Shown piece after piece: positions 24,698-36,720 of a stretch of 64,000 nt of DNA. The position numbers were made by a program, and so were the translations under genes. Numbering within the stretch: the stretch's first letter is position 1; every line of letters begins with the position of its first letter. The DNA comes from Xiphias gladius. Lineage: Eukaryota; Chordata; Actinopteri; Istiophoriformes; Xiphiidae. The stretch lies in NCBI RefSeq assembly GCF_016859285.1, contig NC_053415.1, positions 24,804,001 to 24,868,000 of the forward strand, written 5' to 3'. The notes beneath the pieces are model-generated. The model worked only from the letters and a program-made list of their open reading frames with translations. It was not told where the DNA came from and did no database searches.

Positions 24698-25147
24698 TTC
24701 GTTGTTTATTCCATTTGATTAATCTACAAGAAAAGAGCAAATTAAAAACAAAATGTACATTTATTTACTTTTTAAAAAACAAAACAGAGTTTTCAATCAG
24801 CAGAAATATATCTGTGCTTGTATTGGAATAAAAAGTGTGCCATTCTCTGAAGTAGCAGCTGCACTGCCAGTGGCTTTACTTTAGGTTAAATAACAATAAT
24901 AAATAACAGTGGTGAGAATAATTCTTTACGTTTTTGAAATAATGATATAGAGCAAATTTCCTTACCATACCCTGACACCAGGTCCTCAATCAGACCCGGA
25001 TTTTGCAGGCATCCCTTTTGGATACAGGTTTTTTGTGTTGCCATGAAAATAAAATTCACAATGTAAAGACAAATTTATATGTGAGTTTGTATCCAATCAG
25101 TTTTACAGAGAAAGACCTGGTTTCAGTCAATCCATCCCTGTCTCTCT

Positions 25148-26444
25148 CTACATTAAATTGGCCTCACAGGAGCCAGGCTGCAGTATCTGAAGTGTAACAA
25201 TGAGTTTAATAGATTTCCTGAACCAAGGATAGAAAAAAACATAGATCACAGGGTTGAGACAGGAGTTGAAATACACCAGCCAAATCTCAACAGCTGCAGA
25301 TGATGACCCTACCGAGTTGCTCTCAGCTGCAACAGCGAAACAATAATATGGACAGGAGCACAACATAAAAACAACCACTACAACACCAAGAGTCCTGGCG
25401 GCTTTCATTTCAGATTTCTTAGCTTTTACGGCCTTTGAACGCTGGAGTGTGACGGCTGCAACGTGAGCACGCATGGCACGAGCCTGGGACACAGCCACCA
25501 CAAACACTCTCAGATACAGAAGTGTAATGACTAAAATGGGGCCTAAAAAGGTCACAACAAGGTCAACAGCTCCTTCAACAAAACTGACTACAACTACACA
25601 CTCTCCATAACAGGAGTTGTTCCTGTGTGGTTGTTTGAGGAAATCCCTCAGTATCCAGCTGCTGTGGACAGCAGAAAATATCCAACACAGACAAATGCAG
25701 AGCTGAACTCTTTTCACAGTGACTTTGGTGGTGTAAGACATGGGCTCACAAATAGCCACATAGCGGTCAACCGATATGAGCACCATGTTTCCCACTGAAA
25801 CACTGACAATGAGGAAACCTAAAAAGTAATGTACAGCACATGTGAAGTCACCAAGGATCCAGCAGCCTTGGCTGCCGAGAAGTAGAACTGGCATCTGCAG
25901 GAGACCCACGAGGAAGTCTGCGAAAGCCAGAGAGAGGAGGAGGAGGTTGGTGGTGGTGAAGAGCTGCCTGAAATGGGAGAATGTCAACACTGAAGACATT
26001 GTTATATTCAGAAGCTGTAGAAATAAGAGGTATTAACAGTTATAATACTAAAAGAATGAACTGTACTGTAACATGACTAAATGCAGCACAGTATAACAGA
26101 TTAATTCTATGCACTATTTATGTCCTAGCGGAGCAGGTAAGTGGATTTGCAGCAGCATATGCCATACAGCAAATGTAAAAACAAAGGATAAATCAAAAAT
26201 GTTTCCATTAGCGTCCTAAATGTGAAATCATGTTGCCCATAGCTGGAACCCAAGAGAAGAAATTTTATCTCTGCCTGAAGTGGGAGATAGAGATGATGAC
26301 CAGAAGGTTAAGAACCACAGTGAGCAGAGCGATGCAGGTCAGCAGACTGTAGATGAGCGAGGTCTCCGAGTGAGGACGTATCGTCTTCCTGCAGGAGGTG
26401 TTGAGTTGGGGAAAGCAGAGTTCAGCTTCTTCCAGGGCCTCCAT
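25148..26444 (-). CDS. Trace amine-associated receptor, minus-strand copy 1
   Basis: Exons 26275-26444 and 25148-25967 join in phase 2 (329 aa); intron 307 bp, GC-AG. The start ATG has A at -3 and G at +4. Residues 1-27 are the extracellular tail with N-glycosylation site NTS (15-17); TM1 about 30-51; DRY 124-126; Asp5.42 at 192; Gly107 stands where Asp3.32 would be; NSCLNPVIYVFFYPWF from 291. The toggle position 6.48 is Ser. An in-frame upstream ATG at 26504 could add 20 residues. Compared with the other copies its TM2/ECL1 region is unusual (MPVLLLGSQGCW instead of MPAEILLFRGCW), and its proximal upstream region has lost the octamer found in the other six. Intact and presumably functional; ligand unknown. 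Confidence 0.92.
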
Positions 26445-26656
26445 TGTCAGAGAGAGGAGAAGCTGCCGAGCTCTGACAGCTTTCTGATTAAGGGTCTTTG
26501 TCATGCAGCTGATTTCCTTCCTCCTCTCCCCTGTTCTCCTCCCCTGGTACTCCTCTATCTATCTATCTTTGTCCACTAGATAGATATATAGATAACACAG
26601 TTTACTGCTAACTGTGTTAGTCTAATCTACATTGATTTTTTTGTTTGTTTTACATT

Positions 26657-26689
26657 TAGTTTACTGCTAACTGTGTTAGCAGTAAACTA
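26657..26689. repeat. Perfect 15-bp inverted repeat with a 3-base loop
   Basis: Arms 26657-26671 and 26675-26689 (TAGTTTACTGCTAAC and its complement) with loop TGT. A direct copy of one arm (GTTTACTGCTAACTGTGTTAG) lies about 55 bases upstream. This replaces the sequence found at the same place in the other TAAR units. Confidence 0.85.
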
Positions 26690-27429
26690 GACTAACCTCT
26701 CTTTCAGGGCTCTGAGAGGGCCGCAGACCATGTGTGTGAAGACAAGTTCAGATGGGCTGTGTCCTACAGACTCTGGACTCAGAGACTTCAAAAAGCTATT
26801 ACTTCACTCCAGCTTATCTCAAACTGACCCAGGCTTGCACCAGGCTTGTGACAATAGAAGCCCCCTCTCTCCTCCTTTCACAGGGGCTGTCGGCCTTCTG
26901 GTGCTACCCTGGGCTTTTCAGTGGATGAGTGGGAAAATATAGGTTTGTGAATTATTTAAATGTACTACTATGCACCCAGGCTAACAATTCTCTGTTGTAA
27001 TCTAGGCAGAGTTAACTCGCAGAGAATCAAAACAATCAGCTTTTATCAATTACGAATCCCTTTTCCTTAAAAAACTCTACAATGATTTGTGTTTTTTCTA
27101 GGGACTCTATACTTCTCCCTGTAAGCCTCAGGGACTGGTCCATAGGCATGACAAGGTCATACTGCAAACTATGCTGTTCAGGGAGTGCCAATACAGCCTC
27201 TTTCTCTTTGCCAAGAATTTTACATTGCAACAACAGAGACCAAACCTGGGGCGACCACTGCAGAGCTATAACAGTGCACTCAAAAGCACTGAAGTAGGAG
27301 TCTACTTCAGTTTCTTGGAATGGAAGCGACTACAGCAGTAAGCTTATGTGATGTTCTTTCTTGGAGTCAAGCTCGAGCTGACGCAGTCTTTTGACTACTA
27401 TTTCAAGCTTTTTCACTCATTATCTTGAA

Positions 27430-27870
27430 CCCTGAAGCCCCGGTGTTTATTGTGGGTGATTTCAACAGCTGCAGACTTGATGGTGCCCCTGCCCTCTTTA
27501 CACCTGTATGTGGATGTAGATAATATTCTTACTGTTCTTTCAGTCTATTATTGCATTCAGGGCTCAAGTACATCTCCCCTTCTGTTTTGCAGAGCAGTGC
27601 GGTTTTCCTGCTGCCACACTACAAACTGGAACTGAAGCACACCAAGCCTCAAATCCACTGTGCATCTAAGTGGTTGGAGAACACAATTACACAACTATAG
27701 GTCTCTCTGGCATGCACGGACTGAGACATTTCTCAAATTGACCTGGATGAAATAGTTTCTATGATAAAGTTCTGCGTTACCACTGTCATGCCAAGAAGAA
27801 CATTTAAGGATATCCAAACTCCAAACCCTGGCAAGGCACCAGGGCCATATGACATCCGAGCTAAGGTGTT
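27430..27870 (+). mobile_element. LINE fragment: endonuclease motif and linker
   Basis: Encodes FIVGDFNSC (the GDFN motif of AP-type endonucleases of LINEs), then a linker ending in GKAPGP just before the reverse transcriptase. Large internal parts are missing. It seems to belong to the same Rex-like family as the minus-strand fragments at 36120-36720. Confidence 0.6.
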
Positions 27871-28399
27871 TATACAGTCAACAATCACCCTACCTGTTGA
27901 ACATTTTAGTGTTGTGGACTTTGCAAAGATCGAATATACAGAATGTCTACAGCTGTCTCCAAATACTGTACACACTATAATCGTGCATGACGAAATTAAA
28001 ATACATATAAGGTGTAGACAAACAACTAAGCTCTAGCACAATTTTGAGATTTTAGTGGAAACCATTGAGAGCCTGGAAAAGTTATGCATTTTGTCTGGCC
28101 CAGTTCCCACACTGAGAAGAGGTTCTGAAACCTTCAGCCATCCTTACAGTCTACATGAATGGCTTTGTAATTTTTGTATTGCTACAGGACATGGCTTTAT
28201 TACTCGATCTGACTTAAATTCTGACTTACATATAAATACTCATTTGGCAGATGCTTTTATCCAAAGCAACTTACAAGTGAGGGACAACACTAAAGCTTCA
28301 GTACAGTAGGAGACTTTGAAGTAATGCTAAGTACTAGATCTGTTCAAAACAAGAAGGAGATCAGGTAACGACGTGCTCTGAAAGTGCGAAGTAAGTGCT

Positions 28400-29090
28400 A
28401 GTTAGGCATGTTGTGGTATTGGAGGTGTTAGGAGAGGAAGTGCTCTCGGAGGAGATGAGTCTTGAAGAGCTTCTTTCAAGAGAACCACAAACAAGAACAG
28501 TCTGTACCGTGACTGCCCTTTGTGCAGGGATGTTAATGCCACAACCTTGGTTGGGGTGAGAGATGAAGAGGCAATTTTGATGTTGATATTGTCATGGAGA
28601 GATTGGTTGGCCATGATGACTAAGAGTTCAGTTTTAGAGAGGTTTAGTTGAGGGTGGCGTTCCTTCATCCATGTGGATATGTCTGAGAGACAAGTCGACA
28701 TCTGTGCTGAGACTGTAGGATCATCTGGTGGGAAGGACAGGTACAGTTGGGTGTCGTCTGCGTAGCAGTGATATTAGAAGCTATGTAAGCGGATAATCTG
28801 ATCCAAGAAGGTGCTGCATATTGCGAAGAGACGAGGCCCTAGCACTGCACCTTGGGTGCCTGTTGGGAGGGGATGGCGTAAGGCTATATGTCCTTGCCAT
28901 GACGCATTGAAGGAACGCCCAGTGAGACAGGATTCAAACCAAGAAAGTGCTTTGCCTGAGATGCCAATGTAGGAGGCTACAGTTGACAGGATGCCGTGTT
29001 TCACCATGTCAAAGGCTGCTGATAGGTCCAGCAAGATAAGGACTGAGCTGCAGAGTGAGCTCAATTAGTTTGTGTCAGACCATGAAGCAG
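28400..29090 (-). mobile_element. L2-like LINE reverse transcriptase fragment, minus strand
   Basis: On the minus strand it encodes LILLDLSAAFD, GISGKALSWFESCLTGRSF, a decayed PQGSVLGP motif, and WMKERHPQLNLSKTELLVI. These are reverse transcriptase motifs of the L2/CR1 group. The YADD box region is damaged. The right end of the fragment carries the left breakpoint of the 8.8-kb duplication (28999). Confidence 0.85.
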
Positions 29091-29399
29091 CGGTTTTTAG
29101 TACTCAGCTCCCTTATCAAAAATTCAATTGTCTTCATCAGATCTTACTCTTTTAACTCAGAATCAACAAAACCTTTGCGAAACCTTCTAAACCCGGCTCC
29201 AACCGGATTTCTGTGAACTCAGCATGGCACTTCCACAGACTTCCTAGCCAAATTATTTTATCACAACTGTCAGACCATTCTTCACTCCATTGCACACCTT
29301 AAAAGTCAAATTAAAAATTTCATTTTGCTGTTCAGCCCTGGCAGAATGAACATATATGCTACCTAAAAAAGCAACACAGGAAGGCTGAACGGAAATAGA

Positions 29400-30680
29400 G
29401 AGCAACCAAACCAATTACTTCTCTCACCTTGTTCAGAAAACTGATTGCAGAATATCAGTAATCAGTTAAAGACACTAGAACTGCTTATTTCTCCAATATC
29501 ACATCAAATAAAAGCCATATCAAATGTTTTGTTCAAGGTAATCGATTCAATCCTTATCCCCTCCCATGTCCATCATTTTGATCCTTCATCTAATGAGTGT
29601 GAAGAATCTCTAGATTTTTTCGTAAATAAAGTGGAGAATATCAGCCTTGAAATCGCCCGCAGCCACAGTTGATCATTGTGGCTCTCTGAAATCCTTTTCT
29701 CCCCTTACAAATTTTGCTCCAGTTCCACTATGTGACTTAGTAAAAACCATGTCTCAAATGAAGTTATCATCCTCTCAGCTTGACATCATCCTCACCACCT
29801 TCCTGAAAGAATTTGTTGATAGTTTAGGCCTCACTACACTGACAATCATCAATAGCTCCTCAACCCACAAGCTCCTTTCCCACTTGTTTAAATACTCAAT
29901 AGTTCAGTCATTAAAGAGGCCTGGTCTTGACGCTAAGCTCCTGGATAATCAAATCACCATTTATCTCTAATGTACTGGGGAAAAAATTCTCTATCCAAGC
30001 TTTTATCACACATGAAAAAATAGGGCATGTCTGAGGATTTCTATTTGGAATGTCAACAAATCCATAGCTCCATAGGACAGAAGCAGCCTTAAACATGGTA
30101 ACTAATAACCTCCTCATGGCAGCTGACTGTGGTGTTTGTTCATTTCTTGTTCTCTTAGACCTTTGACATGGTATTTGACACAGTATACCATACCATTCTC
30201 CTGAACGACCTTGAAAGCTTGATTGTCCTGAAAGGTGTGCTTCTCAATCTGTTCTGGTCTTATTTGTGTGGATGAACATTTTCCGTTGTCTTGGGTAATA
30301 CCTGCTCTGCATCATCTTCTCTTAACTGTAGGGTCCCACAGGGGTCAGTTTTAGGGCTGTTAGTTTTCTGTGTTTTTATGATCCCTTGGGGCCACAACTG
30401 CAACACTCTCTTACCGTCGCTCTTGATACACAGATCTACCTGCCACTCAAAACATCCGACCCTGATTTTTAAGTTCCATGGTTCATGGTTTGATGTGTCA
30501 AAGCTTTTTACAACTTAATCACGGCAAGATGGAGATTCTATTGTGTGGTCCTCCAAAAGATAAATATGTACTCTAAGATAAGCTTGGAAGCCTATCTGCT
30601 TATCTGAAGCCCTCAGCAAAAAATCAGGTGTGCTATTCAACTCAGATTTGACTTTCAGTGGACAAGTGAAAAAAGTGTGA
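29400..30680 (+). mobile_element. L2-like LINE fragment, plus strand, first copy
   Basis: Frames encode DFFVNKVENI, KRPGLDAKLLDNQ, a decayed LDL..FD motif and VPQGSVLGLLVF, the linker and reverse transcriptase parts of an L2/CR1-type element. The frame is interrupted many times. Confidence 0.75.
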
Positions 30681-32581
30681 TAGACTGAAGCTTCTTGAAT
30701 GCAGCTCTACTGCCGACACACCCCTACCCCCTTCTCATCGCTGGCCTTGGTACCTCATCTGCAAACTTCTAATTAGTGCAGACTGCACTAATTAAAGAAC
30801 TAAATGAAGATATTTTATCTTTTTCAAATGAATATTGCCTTTACTTTTATTATTTTTGATATCTGTTCTCTACCTATAGACTTTTAAGCATTACCAGTTC
30901 AATGATGTACATGATCTAAATACCTTTAGACCTCCTATTGAATTTATGTGCACTTTTAGAAACTTTACCTCTGCTTGTATTGTAGGACCTGGCCACCGCA
31001 GCTTCGCCTGCATTGTGTTTCTTTAATGTGAGGTTTTATTTATTAGAGTTTTCTTACCTTTTTCTTAATTGAAAATTTGCCTTGATCGTTTCTCATATTT
31101 ATTAGTACATAGGCAATTTTAATGCTGTCGGTCTTAAAGTTTTAGCCAATTTATTTTTACAAATTTTTGGTCAATTCCTCTTTTTTCTTCTTTTTTTAAT
31201 TGGGACACTGGCCTTGTGTGCCTGCTGAAAGAGTGTGCGCCCCACCCCCACATGTATGTGGTGGCAGTAAAGTATCGTAATCACCCCCTTTTTGGTGTTA
31301 CTGTGTTTGTTGGTTGTGCGTTTTTTGGGTGTTTGTGCACCAGCATGTGATGGTGTTTTGACCCCGTTTTTTCTGCTGGCCCCTAAAAAATTATGGTGCT
31401 CAACCATGCTTTTCTTAGGTGTGACAAGCTTTTATTATTCTGTATGTAAACCTGGTGATAGCCAGTCACTGTTCATTTTTATTCATCTAATTTTCTAATT
31501 AAATTATTGGTTCTAAGAATCTTGTATCTTAAGCTGTGAATACAATAAAGTTACCCATCATGTGAAGCAATCCACATCTTATTTTATGTGCAACCTTACC
31601 TGTTCTTTCTTCTCCAGACTTGCCTTCTTCAACTGAGGAGCATAGTATTCATTTATCTGATAAGTGCTTTTCGTGTAGCTTACATTCTTCATTCCCTATA
31701 TTGTAAATGTGTGATCTTGATTTTGTCACAGTGTTGCTTTGGTGGTTGTTCTATTATTGTTACTGACTGGTGCACCTTGTAACATTGTTCAGTAGGTTCT
31801 ATATAAAAGATTATTATGATTATAATCTTTTTCATTCTCCTTGAAACCCAGGTGACAGATTACTCAGATTAAGGGACTGTTGTCCTTCAGCAAACACGAT
31901 GTTAACAAGACACAGATTGTTGTCCCAACCATGAACTCTAATATCAAATTCTGCTGTCTTTTTATGGTCATAATGGCCTCTGTAATTGTGCTTTTGTGTG
32001 ACCAAAATACTTTGAAAAATAAAAGCAATGTGTTCTGGTATAACTGGTACAAAACTGAGTTTTGGTGAGTATATAGGTCTATGTTTCCACGAAAATGAAA
32101 TTTGAGGTCCCCCTAAAATTTCAATATTATTTAAAGACAAGACTTTCTGGCTTCACTCATCCCAATAGAATTGCTTTTGTCAGATCACAGAGAATGTATG
32201 CAATTAAAAAAAACAACAAGAATTAAAGCACTGGGTTGTCTAATAAAGACAATTTTATATGTAATTTTGTAGTGATCAAAATACAGTAATTTTTTTCATA
32301 TTTTCATGAAATGTCCTGGATTTAGAGTTTATACATTCAGTTTACTGAATACAACATGAAATAATATCCCCTTCACAGAGAAAGAACTGGTTTCAGTCAA
32401 ACTATCAGAGTCTTTCTACATTAAAATTAATTAAATTCATACATTAATTTTATGCATATTTTCTTTAGTTGTCCAGAATTTGAGCTTCAAATTAAAAATT
32501 CAGTGTATTGAGGACAACATAAGAATAATTTCCCCATCACACAGAAGGAATTGGTTTCAGTCAATCCATCCCTGTCTCTCT

Positions 32582-33878
32582 CTACATTAAATTGGCCTCA
32601 CTGGAGCCAGGCTGCAGTATCTGAAATGTAACAATGAGTTTAATAGATTTTCTGAACCAGGTGTAGAAAAAAACATAGATCACAGGGTTCAGACAGGAGT
32701 TGAAATACACCAGCCAAAGTTCGATGGCTGCAGATGATGACCCTACCGAGTTGTTTTTAGCTGCAACAGCGAACCAATAATATGGACAGAAGCACAGAAG
32801 AAACACAACAACAACAACCCCGAGAGTCCTGGCTGCTTTCATTTCAGATTTCTTAGCTTTTACGGCCTCTGAACGCTGGAGTGTGACGGCTGCAACGTGA
32901 GCACGCATGGCACGAGCCTGGGACACAGCCACCACAAACACTCTCAGATACAGAAGTGTAATGACTAAAATGGGGCCTAAAAAGGTCACAACAAGGTCAA
33001 CAGCTCCTTCAACAAAACTGACTACAACTACACACTCTCCATAACAGGAGTTGTTCCTGTGTGGTTGTTTGAGGAAATCCCTCAGTATCCAGCTGCTGTG
33101 GACAGCAGAAAATATCCAACACAGACAAATGCAGAGCTGAACTCTTTTCACAGTGACTTTGGTGGTGTAAGACATGGGCTCACAAATAGCCACGTAGCGG
33201 TCAACCGATATGAGAACCATGTTTCCAACTGAAACACTGACAATGAGGAAACCTAGAAAGTAATTCACAGCGCATATGAAGTCACCCAGGATCCAGCAGC
33301 CTCGGAAGAGGAGGATTTCAGCTGGCATCTTCAGGAGACCCACGAGGAAGTCTGCGAAAGCCAGAGAGAGGAGGAGGAGGTTGGTGGTGGTGAAGAGCTG
33401 CCTGAAATGGGAGAATATCAATACTGAAGACATTGTTATATTCAGAAGCTTTAGAAATAAGAGTTATTAACAGTTATAATACTAGAAGTATGAACTGTAC
33501 TGTAACATGACTAAATGCAGCACAGTATAACAGATTAATTCTATGCACTATTTATGTCCTAGCGGAGCAGGTAAGTGGATTTGCAGCAGCATATGCCATA
33601 CAGCAAATGTAAAAACAGAGGATGCATCAAAAATGTTTCCATTAGCATCCTAAATGTGAAATCATGTTGCCCATAGCTGGAACCCAAGAGAAGAAATTTT
33701 ATCTCTGCCTGAAGTGGGAGATAGAGATGATGACCAGAAGGTTAAGAACCACAGTGAGCAGAGTGATGCAGGTCAGCAGACTGTAGATGAGCGAGGTCTC
33801 CGAGTGAGGACGTATCGTCTTCCTGCAGGAGGTGTTGAGTTGGGGAAAGCAGAGTTCAGCTTCTTCCAGGGCCTCCAT
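32582..33878 (-). CDS. Trace amine-associated receptor, minus-strand copy 2
   Basis: Exons 33709-33878 and 32582-33401, GC-AG intron of 307 bp, 329 aa. Asp5.42 present, Gly at 3.32, DRY intact. The TM7 signature reads NSCLNPVIYVFFYTWF, with Thr instead of Pro before WF, shared only with copy 3. Position 6.48 is Phe. ECL2 reads HRNNSCYGEC, as in copies 1 and 3. An in-frame upstream ATG at 33938 could extend the protein by 20 residues. It lies in the first 8.8-kb unit and is almost identical to copy 3, so the pair is the youngest large duplication. Intact. Confidence 0.92.
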
Positions 33879-33933
33879 TGTCAGAGAGAGGAGAAGCTGC
33901 CAAGCTCTGACAGCTTTCTGATTAAGGCTCTTT

Positions 33934-33982
33934 GTCATACAGCGGATTTATCTCTTTCCTTCCTCTCCTCCCATATGCAAAT
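33934..33982 (-). promoter_or_regulatory. Upstream block and octamer of TAAR minus copy 2
   Basis: The conserved GAGATAAATCCGCTGTATGAC block (33934-33954 on the minus strand) is followed about 20 bases further upstream by ATTTGCAT, a POU octamer (33975-33982 as ATGCAAAT on the plus strand), about 100 bases before the start codon. Octamers recur at 42815, 48561, 53056, 57503 and 61956 at the same spacing. The role is inferred. Confidence 0.45.
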
Positions 33983-34036
33983 TTCATCTTGTCAGAAGGC
34001 TAAAGCTGAGTAGGTCATATTCTGGCCCCTGGTACT

Positions 34037-34037
34037 C

Positions 34038-34069
<32 letters not shown>

Positions 34070-34085
34070 CTACATATATGTACCT
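34037..34085. repeat. (TATC)n microsatellite in TAAR unit
   Basis: An imperfect TATC/TATT tract located about 160-200 bases upstream of TAAR copy 2. Counterparts lie upstream of each minus-strand TAAR gene (26555, 42877, 48627, 53118, 57565, 62020). Confidence 0.9.
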
Positions 34086-34404
34086 ATTTATCTGTTCTAC
34101 ATCTAATGTGCTGTAGTCTAATATCCTGATGTTGCCTGAACTAGTGTCCTTGAGTCTCAACAACGAGATCAAACTAAGTTTGCAATATCAAATAATAAAC
34201 AATCTGAGAGAGGAGGAGGAGGAAACGCTGAGAGATTGCCAGTGCATTTCACAGACTGAAAGTGATGACCATGTACTGCAGATGTCAGAGGCGCGGTTGG
34301 TTTTGGAGTTCCTGCCAATAGCATTTTAGCAGATCCAGTTTACACACAAATTTAGCATTTCCAAGATTGTCAAGGAAGTCTTTCATTCAGTGTAATGTTT
34401 ATGG

Positions 34405-34760
34405 ATCAGGCACTGTAACACTGTTGACTTTCTGAAAATCAGTAATAAATCTTGGCGAGCCGTCAGATTTGACCTCTAATAGAAAGGGCAAATTCCACAA
34501 GCTGGAGCTGGGTTTAGCCATTCCATGTTTCAGCAAGTGTTTCATCAGAGTCTTGTTTTGTTGGTTGACATGACAGAGCTGTTGTTTAGGCGTCCGGTTT
34601 GGAGTTTCCTATAACTCTGTCATGTTTAAGTACCGTTATCTGAGTAGGAACATCTCCAAAAAGGCAGGAGAAACAAGCAACTAGTCTGAAAACATCATGC
34701 CACCGAATTCCATACAAATGACCAGGCTTGCACTGCAACACCCATACCATCCCAGAATTT
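34405..34760 (-). mobile_element. Ty3/Gypsy LTR-retrotransposon pol fossil, minus strand
   Basis: The region resembles the part of a fish Ty3/Gypsy pol that links the protease region to the start of the reverse transcriptase. It is a short, broken remnant with no LTRs in view. It is older than the unit duplications, as it recurs in them. Confidence 0.65.
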
Positions 34761-35209
34761 AGCATTTGCACGCTCAGCTGGTTAAACTGCTGTCACAAGA
34801 ATCTTCTCTGTCCTCACTGTCATCCGTGCCGCCAGCTTATTATAACCAGCACGTTACGTTTGGTTGTTAGGCGACCTCCAGCGGCTGTAGTCATTACGAC
34901 GGGAGCAAAGGAGGAAGTCGGGTGACATAGTGTAAAGAGCGACAAAGTCCATGTTAGGACGAGGGGTGGGGTAGTTGGATGGGTCAACAAAACACAGGGC
35001 TTTCACATGCACCAGGCTCGTGACAATAGAAGCACTACCCCTCCTCTGTACGCGGGCGCTGTCGGCCCACTGATGCTAACCTGAGAAACAGGCATATAGA
35101 GGGTTTTTTTCTTACTGTTCAGTGGACGAGTGAAAAAACACAGTCTTGTGTGTGTGCACAAACTTGTTAGCTAACACAGCATCCACATTTGTTCATTTAA
35201 ATACACTGC

Positions 35210-35600
35210 TATGCGCAATAATTTTTTAATTTCAATCTTATCAGGATTAAATCATGGTGAGTCATCAGTTTTAGCAGCATTACACCATTTATCAATTGGC
35301 TTCCCCTTTCCTCAGCAAACTCCACATTGATTTGGGGATTTCCATGGAATCTAAACTTTAGCATTACAAACCTTGGGGACCAATTCATTAGCATGCAAGA
35401 CTGCAGCTTTGAAAAGATCGTTCTGCACGTAGGGGGAGCAACAGTGCCACCTCTTACGCTTTGCCATCAATTTTGCATTGCAACAACAAGAGAGGCCAAA
35501 CATCTGGCCACTACTGGAGAATGGTAGCGATGCACTCACAAGCACCAAAATAGGAATCTACTTAAGTTTCTTGGAATGGAGATGCTAGAGCAAGGAACTG
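35210..35600. repeat. Conserved unit block of unknown identity
   Basis: A block with ATTGATTTGGGGATTT, a CATTAGCATG-like middle, and TTTGCATTGCAACAAC near its end recurs at 27010-27310 (diverged), 44050-44440, 54480-54755, 58930-59209 and 63380-63649. In the last three its right end is cut by a Tc1-like fragment. No coding potential is convincing. Confidence 0.6.
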
Positions 35601-36119
35601 CACGTTTAACTGGTAAAAGAAGGCACACTAGCAGGCAGAGAGGGAGAAAGTTGGGCTTGACTTTTTCTTTTGAAAACCAGTTGATCTGAGGCAGACTTAC
35701 GGCGCCTATTGCAAACTTTTTCACTTCAAGCTGGAATTCAAGGTGTGCTTTGGGATTTTCTCGTGCCTCCATTTGCAGACATGCAAGGCATACTTTGATC
35801 CGATCATCATCTCTGGAGCCGGTGGGTGCAGGCAAAAAGTGTCCAAGGTTCAGCTTTTATAGTTGTCATTTGTACACATGTATGTCATACATTCGTATGT
35901 ATGAACCGTATATACTTTCCTATGGACTATTTGGCCCTTAAGCTGTTGAATATCCCCACAGCTTAAGGGAAGAAGCTTTTGTATAACCTGGCAGGAGAGG
36001 TTTTGATACTCCCGCATCTCCAGCCAGATGGTAAGTTGCTGAGAAGATGCTGTGGCTGGGGTGGGTGGGGATGTTCACAGTGCTGAGGGGCCTTGTTGGT
36101 GTACTGTTCCTTATGGATT

Positions 36120-36720
36120 TATTATATGGAGGGGAGAGAAGCACTGGTGATTGTCTCTGCTGTGCTCGCTCTTCACTGTAAGGTCTTACGCTGGGAGACC
36201 TTGCAGTTCCCGTACCAGCCAGTGATGCAGATGGTCAGGATGCTCTCAATGGTGCCTCTGTAGAACATGGTGAGTACTGACGGAGGGAGGCTTACCTTTG
36301 TCAGTCGTCACAGGAAGTGGAGAAACTACTGTGCTTTTCTTGGAGAGTTTTGTCACATGTGAGGGCCAGGAGCGGTCATCTGTGATCTGCACTTTCAGGA
36401 ACTTTGTGCGGCTGACTCTCTCCATAGCTGTGCCATTGATGGCCAGTGGTGTGTCGTCAGCGTATGTCTTTATGAAGTCGATGATAAACTGCTTTGTTTT
36501 CCTGCATGTCTGATAAAAGGTTGTTGGCCTTACACCATGCTGCTAGTAGGTCCACCTGTTCTCTATAAGCTTTTTCGTCTGTGTTGCTGATGAGGTCCAA
36601 CGCCGTTGTGTCATCAGAGAACTTAATGAGGCTGATGGAGATGAAAGATGCAGAGTAGTCATATGTCAGCAGTGTGGACAGAGAGTTGGTTGAGTACACA
36701 GCTCTGAAAAGTGTCGGTAC
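36120..36720 (-). mobile_element. Rex-like LINE reverse transcriptase C-terminal fragment, minus strand, first copy
   Basis: On the minus strand it encodes a decayed CVLNPLLYSLYT-like stretch, LIKFSDDTTALDLIS (FADD-type catalytic box changed to FSDD), EQVDLLAAWCKANN, and further down YRGTIESILTICITGWYGNC. This order is that of the palm/thumb region of a fish non-LTR element. Truncated at both ends. Confidence 0.75.

Noticed and set aside
25842-26036. 64-codon frame opposite TAAR exon 2, repeated in every unit
   Set aside because: Antisense shadow that persists only because the receptor exon is conserved.
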